Positions 1 through 6,773 of a DNA stretch of 15,517 bases are shown here, piece after piece; position 1 is the stretch's first letter, and every line of letters begins with the position of its first letter. Source of the stretch: Bacteroidota bacterium (GTDB lineage Bacteria > Bacteroidota > Bacteroidia > Bacteroidales > PXBB01); NCBI GenBank assembly GCA_022708385.1, contig JAKIYU010000026.1:1-15517 (forward strand). The letters run 5' to 3'. The translations under genes were made by a program, and so were the position numbers. The notes beneath the pieces were generated by a model. That model was not told the DNA's origin. It did no database searches and saw only the letters and a program-made list of their open reading frames with translations.

Positions 1-1
1 T

Positions 2-361
2 GCATACATGGCTTCAATCATTAAAGACAATGAATCTATTCCGATTATCATAAATGGTGTTGAAGATCATGTGCATATTTTATGTGTAATGTCGAAAAAT
101 ATTGCGCTGTCAAAACTTGTAGAGTTTGTAAAGAAGCACAGTAGCAGATGGATAAAAACAAAGGACTCAAATTATAAAAACTTTGGTTGGCAAAACGGGT
201 ATGCCGGATTTTCTGTAAGCCCTTCATTACATGAAGTTACAAAGAACTATATTGCAAATCAGGTAAACCATCATAAAACAATCTCCTTCAAGGATGAGTA
301 TCTGGAGTTACTAAAGCTTCATGGGATAGACTTTAATGAGGATTTCCTATGGACAGATTAG
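2..361 (+). CDS. IS200/IS605-like Y1 (HUH) transposase, 5'-truncated by window edge
   Basis: This is the C-terminal three quarters of a Y1 transposase of the IS200/TnpA type, which moves or processes single-stranded DNA using a tyrosine nucleophile. The frame is open to the left edge, so the first ATG at 8 is almost certainly internal; family members are about 150 residues and some 35 N-terminal residues are missing here. Counting from that ATG, the HUH metal-binding motif is D-H-V-H (His21, His23), followed by the conserved W-Q-x-G-Y-A-x-F-S-x-S stretch at 61-71 and the likely catalytic tyrosine Tyr81 in N-Y-I-x-N-Q. The tail carries the usual F-K-D-E-Y-L-x-L-L and N-E-D-F-L-W signatures. 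The visible part has no frameshift, so it could be active. A hairpin cluster follows within 65 bases, which fits either IS200 terminal hairpins or REP-type partner repeats. Confidence 0.88.
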   Translation, partial: AYMASIIKDNESIPIIINGVEDHVHILCVMSKNIALSKLVEFVKKHSSRWIKTKDSNYKNFGWQNGYAGFSVSPSLHEVTKNYIANQVNHHKTISFKDEYLELLKLHGIDFNEDFLWTD

Positions 362-423
362 AATGTTTAAAATAAACAACTTTTCAACTTACACACTTTT
401 TAGGATGGTGTCTTTTTTAATTT

Positions 424-528
424 GCCCTTACAGGGCGCCTTGTTTAGTTTTATGTTTATTCCTGAGGCTTCGCCTCAGGTTGAAGTAGTTCAGTCTTTCA
501 GACTGAATTTATACCATACACCTGTATG
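424..528. repeat. Cluster of four short hairpins, REP-like
   Basis: Four inverted repeats lie in about 105 bases. 424-436 has stem gccct/agggc and loop tac. 461-479 is cctgaggc/gcctcagg with loop ttc, a perfect 8-bp stem. 489-507 is ttcagtct/agactgaa with loop ttc, also a perfect 8-bp stem. 515-528 has stem catac/gtatg with loop acct. The equal loop lengths of the first three and the nearby Y1 transposase suggest REP-like units or the folded end of an IS200-type element. No T-tract follows either strong hairpin, so they are not standard intrinsic terminators. A further short palindrome, atcaaaatttgat, lies at 538-550. I see no gene in 362-640. Similar hairpin strings are common in Bacteroidota genomes as I recall them, but copy number here cannot be tested from one window. 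Confidence 0.7.
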
Positions 529-640
529 TTTTATAAAATCAAAATTTGATATAATTTGCCACCAGCACATCAAAATTTTTAGTGAGCGCCACAGTGAGTT
601 TACCGAGCTGCGCCTGGTCGAGCTAAAAGATTTTGCCGGT

Positions 641-3600
641 TTAAAAATAAGCCCTGAGCTGTACGGTGCCGAAATGCACGGTTTTATTTTTTCCGGGAAC
701 CCTGCCGTCGTACATCAGGCTGAGTTGCATATTGTTTTTAAGGTTTTTCTGGTAAAGTACATTCCATGTCATGTTGTGGCCTGCCTGCAGCGCATCGAGC
801 ATTTCGTAAGCCAGCGGGGTATTGGCAGGCGCACTAAAGCCAATGTTGATATAAGCCGCTTTGACCATCAGGTTGCCTTTTTCGGCCTGGCTGTACCGAC
901 ATTCGGCCCCAGCCTGCCTGAAGTAAGCCTTTTCTTTATTTCCCTGTGTGTTAAGTTTTTCGGCATAACGGCCCGACAAGCTAAAACGAAACCGCGTATT
1001 GGGCTGGTACGACAGTACAGGCTCCGCTTCACGAATAACCAGACTGTAATTGCGGGTACTGAAATATTCCGACTGGAACTCTTTTTCTGAGTTCTGGCCT
1101 GTAATATTCAGGAAAAACTTTCTGTAAAAACAAAACTTCAGCCTGAGCATATTGTTGTTCAGCGCCCTGCTTTCGAAGCCGTTTATAAGAAGGGCTTTGG
1201 CTTTATTGCTGTGGTAATTGTAATCGAACCCGAAAACCGAAGAAGCGCTGTTGTACGAAAAGGTGTTTTTAAGCACGGTGTTGTCGGTAAGCAGGCTGGT
1301 ATCTGAAAGACTAAGTGTTATGGGGTTCATCAGCAGGCCTGTTTTGGCAGTGGTTTTCTGTAAAAGCTGCAGGGTAAATTGTTCCGAAAAACGTGTCATA
1401 AACTTCAGGAATCCTTTCCGTTTGCTCCATACCGAAGCCGGACTGAGGTGGACAATCTGGTTAAACTGGCCGGCATAGGCTTTAATATAAGTGCCTGTTG
1501 GTACAATTACTTTTATATAATTGGCCTGGTCCTGATATACAGCCACTTCGAACTCGTCCAGCTCTTTGATATTGTTGTTGTTATAGTCGGTCCATGTGTA
1601 AGCGCCCTGCCCGGGTTGCACCTCCGCGTAAATAAATTCATTTTTAACCTCAAGGCCTGAGCTTGTTTCGTAGAAAGAGTTCAGCGACAACAGTCCTTTA
1701 AAGAGCTTCCCCCCATACTCAAGCCTTCCAATGAAAGTGTCGTCGGGTTTAATGCCTTGCAGTTGCAGGAATGGGCTTATACGGTACAGCTTCCTGAAAG
1801 CTGAATACACATTGAGCCTGTGGAGGGCACTCTTATTAAGGGATACGGAGGCACCGGCCTCCTCAGCACGCGACGAAAAGCTGAAGGAGCCCTGAACCGG
1901 GTGAAAATCGTTTCGCAGCCGGTAAAACGTATTAAATGACCGGCTAGACGTATCGGCATTATTCAGATAGACTTCGTATTGCTCATAGCTGAAGCTGCGT
2001 GCAGTAAGGGTGTCGGTAAGTTTGTCGGCAAAACGGTTTCGTTCGGTTTCGTTTTTTAAACCCAGTGTAAACCAACCCAGTTGCCGGCCTGCATTGGCAT
2101 TTTGCCTTATAAAAAGCGTGGTTGCACTGTCTGCGGATGTATTTGTTACTGATGCATTAAGCAACAAGAACATCTTTTTATGGTACAGCGCTGTGCTGAA
2201 AGTATTGAGCAGGCCTTTGTAATGCGATTCCCTGAGGTATGTTGAAGCGCTGTATGTGGCAAATGACCTTTTGGAGTCACTTAAATTGAGTTTGAGATGT
2301 GTGAAATGCTCTTCGGTAGCTAAAGGGGTAACTATGTTCCATAGCCTTTCAAATTCGGCATCCCTGTATCTTTCGATGGGCTTAAAGGTGCGTTGTGCCC
2401 ATTCGTGGGAGAAAGAGGAACGAAGTTGGTAACTTTTTACACTGTCCTTATGCCATGTCTGAAAGTTATCGATTTTCAATTTTAAGGCCAACCCACTGTT
2501 GTCACTGTTGCCCAGTTTCGAAAAGGTATTGGGGTCATTATTACTGACTGCCAGTTCTAAGTCGCCACTTGTCTTTTTATTTATTTTATATGTCAAAACA
2601 GTTGTAAAGAGTTGTTGTTTCTTGGGTGTTATCAGCAAAGTAACCGGTTCATAAGCGCCCTGCCTGACGCCATTGACGGGGGCCACCCATGTAAATACCC
2701 TGCCATTGGCAGCGCTTTGTTGCTGCACATAGTTGCCGTTTCCCTGGCCTACAGAAGAAAAGCCCAGCCGGTAGTGAGCGCTGTCGGGGTGGGTGCAGTA
2801 AACAAATACAGAGTCGTAAGTAACACCGTTTACAAGCGTGTCAATCATTTTGTATAATACAAACTCCGTATTAAAATCCATGCTGTCGATATTGAGTAAA
2901 ACGGCCTGGTTAAGGCTGTCGCCGATCTGGCTGAGAAGAAGTTTTTGCGCAGCTGTAAGATCCTGGTTTTGAGGCTGGCTTTTAATATCCTGCTCGGTAA
3001 AGAAATTTACCTGTAACTTAAATCGGTCGTTTTTAAGGGTATTGCCGGAATAAAACAAAGCACGTGCGTAGTTTTTATCGGAATATTCAAACTCCACTAT
3101 TATTCTTTTGTCCTTGGTTATCATATTCAGGGGCATGAATATGATTTCGGCGGTGTTGTAATCGATGATGTAGTCGTTATCCCTGCCGCGCTGCAGGAGC
3201 CGCCCGTCAATATAAACCTTTTCGGTACCTGCCAGGACTATAATAAAAGATTCGTTGTTGTTGCCTTTAAGTTTATAAGGACCCTGATTGCCTTCGAGAG
3301 CCGTGATGGTTTGCCTGGCAAAACGTCCTTTTGAAATGGCGGCAGCACCTGTACTTTCTAATATAGTGGGGTTATTTTCTTCTGTGCTGTATATGATTGC
3401 GTCAAACAGACCGCCCTGGGCTTTTTTATTGAACCGCATAAAGTGTCCCGAAGGATTTTTAACCTCAAAGTCGCCCGCAGTGATTTGCATGCGTTTGTTA
3501 TAAATCTGTATATAAACCTTGTCAAATTCCTGGATTTGCTGCGTGGTTCCTTCAGGCTGAACAGGGATGTTGTTGTCGGTAATGGCGGCACGTATATTCA

Positions 3601-4144
3601 GATTGTCGGTGAGTTTGCCGGCTAATTGAAGGTTTAATGAAGAACTGACAACGGCATCCTGATTATTGCCAACGGAGATGCCTCTCGAAATGCTGCCGTC
3701 CGATGTCATTTGTTCCAAGCTAAAGAGGTTTTGGCTTACAGGTATAGGCTGGTACAGCAAAACCATGTTATCAGCAAGGTTTTGTTTTTTTAAACTGTCG
3801 GCTGATTTATGAAAGCTGATTTCTCCGAAGTTCAGATTGAAAACCCTGTAGCGGGCAAGAATAACCGGGTATGAAGCCCTGAAATTGCTGTCGGTAATAA
3901 GCAGGGAGCTTATGTAATCAACTTTGTACATAGAGGGATTTATAAGTGCACCCTCTGTGGTGTAAAGCGTAAATGTGCCGCCTGCAATACTCAGGGTGTC
4001 GATTTTTAATGTGTCTTTTTCAGGTAAAAGTGTTTTTTGCCTCAGGTTGTGATAAACCTGACACTGCACGGTAAGATAGGTTAACAAGCCCAATAATACG
4101 GTTATAAACCTGTGCAATTGTAGGGTGTTTGCGTTTATGTCCAA
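641..4144 (-). CDS. Large SprA-like outer-membrane beta-barrel protein, function unknown
   Basis: The product is 1167 residues. A hydrophobic signal peptide (about residues 10-29, H-R-F-I-T-V-L-L-G-L-L) is followed by a beta-rich body and a C-terminal Phe, as in many outer-membrane proteins. Around residues 150-260 it has the recurring Bacteroidota stretch T-D-N-N-I-P-V-Q-P-E-G and K-A-Q-G-G, and around 290-360 a G-T-E-K-V-Y-I-D-G then D-Y-I-I-D-Y-N-T-A-E-I-I-F segment. These resemble motifs of SprA, the type 9 secretion translocon, but the protein is half SprA's length, so I do not call it SprA. No ATG lies in frame near the start. The TTG at 4144 is the most upstream start after an in-frame stop, and a second TTG at 4117 (codon 10) would begin exactly at the signal peptide. 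The gene is divergent from the operon at 4248. The barrel location is an inference; no substrate or partner is visible. Confidence 0.82.
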   Translation of the reverse strand: MDINANTLQLHRFITVLLGLLTYLTVQCQVYHNLRQKTLLPEKDTLKIDTLSIAGGTFTLYTTEGALINPSMYKVDYISSLLITDSNFRASYPVILARYRVFNLNFGEISFHKSADSLKKQNLADNMVLLYQPIPVSQNLFSLEQMTSDGSISRGISVGNNQDAVVSSSLNLQLAGKLTDNLNIRAAITDNNIPVQPEGTTQQIQEFDKVYIQIYNKRMQITAGDFEVKNPSGHFMRFNKKAQGGLFDAIIYSTEENNPTILESTGAAAISKGRFARQTITALEGNQGPYKLKGNNNESFIIVLAGTEKVYIDGRLLQRGRDNDYIIDYNTAEIIFMPLNMITKDKRIIVEFEYSDKNYARALFYSGNTLKNDRFKLQVNFFTEQDIKSQPQNQDLTAAQKLLLSQIGDSLNQAVLLNIDSMDFNTEFVLYKMIDTLVNGVTYDSVFVYCTHPDSAHYRLGFSSVGQGNGNYVQQQSAANGRVFTWVAPVNGVRQGAYEPVTLLITPKKQQLFTTVLTYKINKKTSGDLELAVSNNDPNTFSKLGNSDNSGLALKLKIDNFQTWHKDSVKSYQLRSSFSHEWAQRTFKPIERYRDAEFERLWNIVTPLATEEHFTHLKLNLSDSKRSFATYSASTYLRESHYKGLLNTFSTALYHKKMFLLLNASVTNTSADSATTLFIRQNANAGRQLGWFTLGLKNETERNRFADKLTDTLTARSFSYEQYEVYLNNADTSSRSFNTFYRLRNDFHPVQGSFSFSSRAEEAGASVSLNKSALHRLNVYSAFRKLYRISPFLQLQGIKPDDTFIGRLEYGGKLFKGLLSLNSFYETSSGLEVKNEFIYAEVQPGQGAYTWTDYNNNNIKELDEFEVAVYQDQANYIKVIVPTGTYIKAYAGQFNQIVHLSPASVWSKRKGFLKFMTRFSEQFTLQLLQKTTAKTGLLMNPITLSLSDTSLLTDNTVLKNTFSYNSASSVFGFDYNYHSNKAKALLINGFESRALNNNMLRLKFCFYRKFFLNITGQNSEKEFQSEYFSTRNYSLVIREAEPVLSYQPNTRFRFSLSGRYAEKLNTQGNKEKAYFRQAGAECRYSQAEKGNLMVKAAYINIGFSAPANTPLAYEMLDALQAGHNMTWNVLYQKNLKNNMQLSLMYDGRVPGKNKTVHFGTVQLRAYF

Positions 4145-4150
4145 AACTAA

Positions 4151-4159
4151 GCAAAAATA
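4151..4159 (-). promoter_or_regulatory. Candidate -7 element for the minus-strand outer-membrane protein gene
   Basis: On the minus strand the sequence reads TATTTTTGC, a full match to the Bacteroidota -7 consensus TAnnTTTGC. No good TTTG -33 element lies 19-21 bases upstream; a TTTG is present but about 29 bases away. Transcription would begin almost at the TTG at 4144, giving a leaderless message or favouring the downstream TTG at 4117. Confidence 0.35.
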
Positions 4160-4223
4160 TGTTACATAATATCCATTTTATGCTTTATCAAAAAAATGTG
4201 AAATAACCTATTGAAAAAAGTTG

Positions 4224-4232
4224 TAGATTTGT
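4224..4232 (+). promoter_or_regulatory. Candidate -7 element for the 4248-13626 operon
   Basis: TAGATTTGT matches the Bacteroidota -7 consensus TAnnTTTG. It lies 15 bases before the ATG at 4248, so the leader would be only about ten bases. A convincing -33 TTTG at the expected distance is absent; the nearest similar bases are TGTG at 4197-4200. It is the only clear promoter-like match found upstream of the seven-gene run. Confidence 0.35.
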
Positions 4233-4247
4233 ACAAAATTCGGAACA

Positions 4248-4982
4248 ATGAAAAAAATATATCTATTAACCGCTATTTTATTATTATCCCTCAATCTTTT
4301 TTCACAAACGAGTATGTTCGAAAGGGAAGTGCCTCAGGCAGTTAAAAAAACACTCGTTGAAAAATATCCCGACATTACTGCGGCTGAGTGGTTTAAAAAC
4401 AACGATACGGTTATTGAAGCCCGTTTTTCGTTAGGAAAAAAGAAAACAGCGGCAACATTTCATACCAATGGGACTTTTCTATCCTCTAGCCAGGTAGTTA
4501 CACCCAAGGAAACACCCGGCATGATTTCCAATTATATCAGGGGAAACCACCCCAACCAAGTGGCAAGTATGGTCATGATGACTGAAACAGCCGATGGGAA
4601 GATTTCATATTATGTCGAAATCAAACAACCCGGTATAGCACAGGCTGTGACTAAGTTGTATTTCGATTTTTACGGCAACCTGACCAAAAAAATTGAACCC
4701 GAGGAAATTAAAATTGAAAAAGATGCCGAAGAAGGCTTAACGGATGACCTGGGAGAAGATATTGCTTCCGGTCAGCCTATTAAGAAAAAAGAACTACCCA
4801 GCAAAGTCGTTGTTTACATTGATAAAAGCATGCAAGATTATAAATTCGAAAAGGCCATCTTTGTCGAAAACCAGAAATATGGCACCCTTTACGAAGTAAC
4901 CATGCGTAAACTCGGCTATAAGGAGTTTAAAACCCTTTATTTCGATTTGTTGGGCAACCTGAAAGTAGATGTGGAGAAATAA
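4248..4982 (+). CDS. Secreted PepSY-like (BLIP-like) protein with three repeats
   Basis: The 244-residue product starts with a signal peptide (MKKIYLLTAI, hydrophobic to about residue 18, cleavage near F-S-Q), so it should be periplasmic or a surface protein. It has the pattern of the Bacteroidota PepSY-like family, in which an amphipathic helix (V-P-Q-A-V-K-K-T-L-x-x-K-Y-P) is followed by a beta-meander ending in F-x-x-x-G-x-x. I see three such units: about 28-80 (ending F-H-T-N-G-T-F-L), 88-147 (ending Y-F-D-F-Y-G-N-L) and 183-240 (ending Y-F-D-L-L-G-N-L), with an acidic linker at 150-180. The role of the family is not established; binding or inhibiting a periplasmic enzyme is the usual guess. 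It is the first gene of the plus-strand run and lies 17 bases before rdgB. Confidence 0.8.
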   Translation: MKKIYLLTAILLLSLNLFSQTSMFEREVPQAVKKTLVEKYPDITAAEWFKNNDTVIEARFSLGKKKTAATFHTNGTFLSSSQVVTPKETPGMISNYIRGNHPNQVASMVMMTETADGKISYYVEIKQPGIAQAVTKLYFDFYGNLTKKIEPEEIKIEKDAEEGLTDDLGEDIASGQPIKKKELPSKVVVYIDKSMQDYKFEKAIFVENQKYGTLYEVTMRKLGYKEFKTLYFDLLGNLKVDVEK

Positions 4983-4999
4983 TTAATGTCCGTTTTTTA

Positions 5000-5578
5000 G
5001 TGAGAAATTTACTTTTTGCCACCAACAATCTGCATAAACTTGCCGAAATACGTCAGATTCTGGGGGATGTTTACCATATTTACAGCCTGGACGATATAGG
5101 TTTTAAGGGAGAAATACCCGAAACTGAAAAAACACTGGAAGGCAATGCCCTGCAAAAGGCAAGGTTTATATACGATAAATATAAAACAGACTGTTTTGCC
5201 GATGATACCGGGCTTGAGATAGATGCCCTGGGAGGAGCGCCCGGCGTTTATTCGGCCCGCTTTGCGGGAGAAAAAGTTACCTACCAACAAAACAGGGATA
5301 AAGTGCGCCGCCTGCTTGCCGGAGTAGAAAAAAGGGGAGCCCGCTTCAGGACGGTTATTGCCCTGATAATGGAAGGGAAAGAATTTCTCTTTGAAGGTGT
5401 CATCAACGGCGTTATAACAAATGATGAAAGAGGGGAGGGGGGCTTTGGTTATGATGCCATTTTTCTACCTGACGGTTTTGATTTTACTTTTGCACAGATG
5501 CCACCTGAATTAAAAAACAAAATCAGCCACAGAGGTCTGGCTGTGCAAAAACTTATCACACATCTGAAAAGCCTTTAA
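5000..5578 (+). CDS. rdgB: RdgB/HAM1 dITP/XTP pyrophosphatase
   Basis: This enzyme hydrolyses non-canonical purine nucleoside triphosphates (dITP, ITP, XTP) to the monophosphate and pyrophosphate, keeping deaminated bases out of DNA and RNA; it is cytosolic. At 192 residues it has normal family length. Visible motifs are T-N-N-L-H-K at 8-13 (substrate-binding loop), A-D-D-T-G-L-E-I-D with Asp68/Asp69 (catalytic base and metal site), G-A-P-G-V-Y-S-A-R-F-A-G, F-G-Y-D at 149-152, and S-H-R-G at 176-179 (base recognition). The start is GTG at 5000, which puts the first residues exactly where the family begins; a nearby ATG at 4986 is out of frame and stops after four codons. It follows the PepSY-like gene by 17 bases and precedes the glycosyltransferase by 4. 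Confidence 0.96.
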   Translation: MRNLLFATNNLHKLAEIRQILGDVYHIYSLDDIGFKGEIPETEKTLEGNALQKARFIYDKYKTDCFADDTGLEIDALGGAPGVYSARFAGEKVTYQQNRDKVRRLLAGVEKRGARFRTVIALIMEGKEFLFEGVINGVITNDERGEGGFGYDAIFLPDGFDFTFAQMPPELKNKISHRGLAVQKLITHLKSL

Positions 5579-5582
5579 GGAT

Positions 5583-6761
5583 ATGGATACACCAATGCCG
5601 GCCATTATAATTGTAGCATACAACCGTACTGAACCGCTTAAAAGGCTGCTGGATTCGCTGCTCAGGGCTAAATATCCCGCACAACCCATCCCGCTCATTA
5701 TCAGCATCGATAAGAGCGAATCTGCACGAGTTGCTGACCTTGCTGAGGGTTTTCATTGGCCTTACGGAAAAAAAGAAGTCGTAAAACACAACGAACATAA
5801 GGGGCTTTTGAAACACCTGTTGTACATGCTTAGCCTGGCCGAAACATACGAAGACCTCATTGTGCTTGAAGACGACCTTGCAGTGTCGCCTTATTTTTAC
5901 AGCTTTGCACGTCAGGCTCTTGCTTTTTACGGCAGTGCCCCCGATGTGGCAGGTGTTTCGCTGTATCACTACAGCCTGTCGGAAAGCAGTTTGCTGAAGT
6001 TCGACCCACTTGATGATAGCAGCAGCGTTTACTTTATGCAATATCCTTCATCTTGGGGTTTTGCCATTAATAAAAAACAGGCTCTGGCATTTTTGGAAAG
6101 CTATAATTCGGGCAGTCTTAACTACTTTATAAAAGAACCTTTGTTTATTAAAAACTGGCCGGCACAGTCGTGGAAAAGATTTATGACCTCTTATCTCATT
6201 AAAAGGGATAATTATTTTGTTTTTCCCCGTTTGTCGCTGACGACCAATTTTTCGCCGGCCGGAACGCATATACCTTGCAATATGGAGTTGTTCCATGTAC
6301 CCATTCAAACGGCAGATATGCTTTACAGGTTTATTCCCTTTGAACAATCAATGGCAGTTTATGACAGCTATTTTGAAATGACACCCGCCTGTCTGAATAA
6401 AAGAACCCCGCTTTTTACAGGCTACAACTTTGAACTCGATTTACAGGGCTGTAAAGACCTGACAGCCTCTGATGCTCCTTATGTGCTGACCACACGACAC
6501 ACTTTACACCCGTTGTTTTCCTTTGCTTCAGAAATGAAACCCCTGCTTTTGAATGTCGTAAATAATGAAGCGGGTAAGGACATTTTTTTTACTTTGAAAG
6601 AACATGTTACAGAGAACCCCGGAAAAATTCATTACGGACATGCGGAATATCTGCACCGCTATTCCCATAAAATACTTTCGGGGAGATTTTCGTTTTTGAA
6701 ATATTTTTATTTTTATATCCTTTACGACCTGAAATTATTTTTCGGGAAATTTCTGAAATAA
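5583..6761 (+). CDS. GT-A fold glycosyltransferase (GT2-like)
   Basis: The 392-residue product opens like a GT-A glycosyltransferase. A-I-I-I-V-A-Y-N-R-T-E-P-L-K-R-L-L forms the first strand and helix of the nucleotide-sugar fold, L-I-I-S-I-D-K-S follows, and the acidic metal-binding motif is L-E-D-D-L (Glu96-Asp97-Asp98). S-S-W-G-F-A-I around 156-162 matches the acceptor-side segment of relatives with an E-D-D motif, including the GnT-I type. There is no signal peptide; the C-terminal 25 residues are aromatic and basic (F-L-K-Y-F-Y-F-Y-I-L) and may touch the inner membrane. Donor and acceptor cannot be told from sequence. It starts 4 bases after rdgB and ends just before the TMTC-like gene, so a shared sugar-transfer pathway is plausible but unproven. 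Confidence 0.83.
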   Translation: MDTPMPAIIIVAYNRTEPLKRLLDSLLRAKYPAQPIPLIISIDKSESARVADLAEGFHWPYGKKEVVKHNEHKGLLKHLLYMLSLAETYEDLIVLEDDLAVSPYFYSFARQALAFYGSAPDVAGVSLYHYSLSESSLLKFDPLDDSSSVYFMQYPSSWGFAINKKQALAFLESYNSGSLNYFIKEPLFIKNWPAQSWKRFMTSYLIKRDNYFVFPRLSLTTNFSPAGTHIPCNMELFHVPIQTADMLYRFIPFEQSMAVYDSYFEMTPACLNKRTPLFTGYNFELDLQGCKDLTASDAPYVLTTRHTLHPLFSFASEMKPLLLNVVNNEAGKDIFFTLKEHVTENPGKIHYGHAEYLHRYSHKILSGRFSFLKYFYFYILYDLKLFFGKFLK

Positions 6762-6773
6762 TTGTTTTCCCCG

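Noticed and set aside
461..507. Hairpins as a CRISPR array or as intrinsic terminators
   Set aside because: The stems differ in sequence and spacing, so they are not direct repeats, and no T-tract follows either strong stem.
422..1090. 222-codon open frame on the plus strand
   Set aside because: It runs antisense to the C-terminal part of the large outer-membrane protein, begins in the hairpin cluster, and its product has no recognisable motif.
641..4144. Calling the large protein SprA itself
   Set aside because: It has the motif style but about half the length of SprA, and no other type 9 secretion gene is in the window.
5556..6041. 161-codon open frame on the minus strand
   Set aside because: It lies opposite the glycosyltransferase gene, which has a clear GT-A motif order; the antisense product shows no family features.
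6762..6773. TTG start for the TMTC-like gene
   Set aside because: It adds four residues immediately after the previous stop; an ATG follows at 6774 and is the more usual start.
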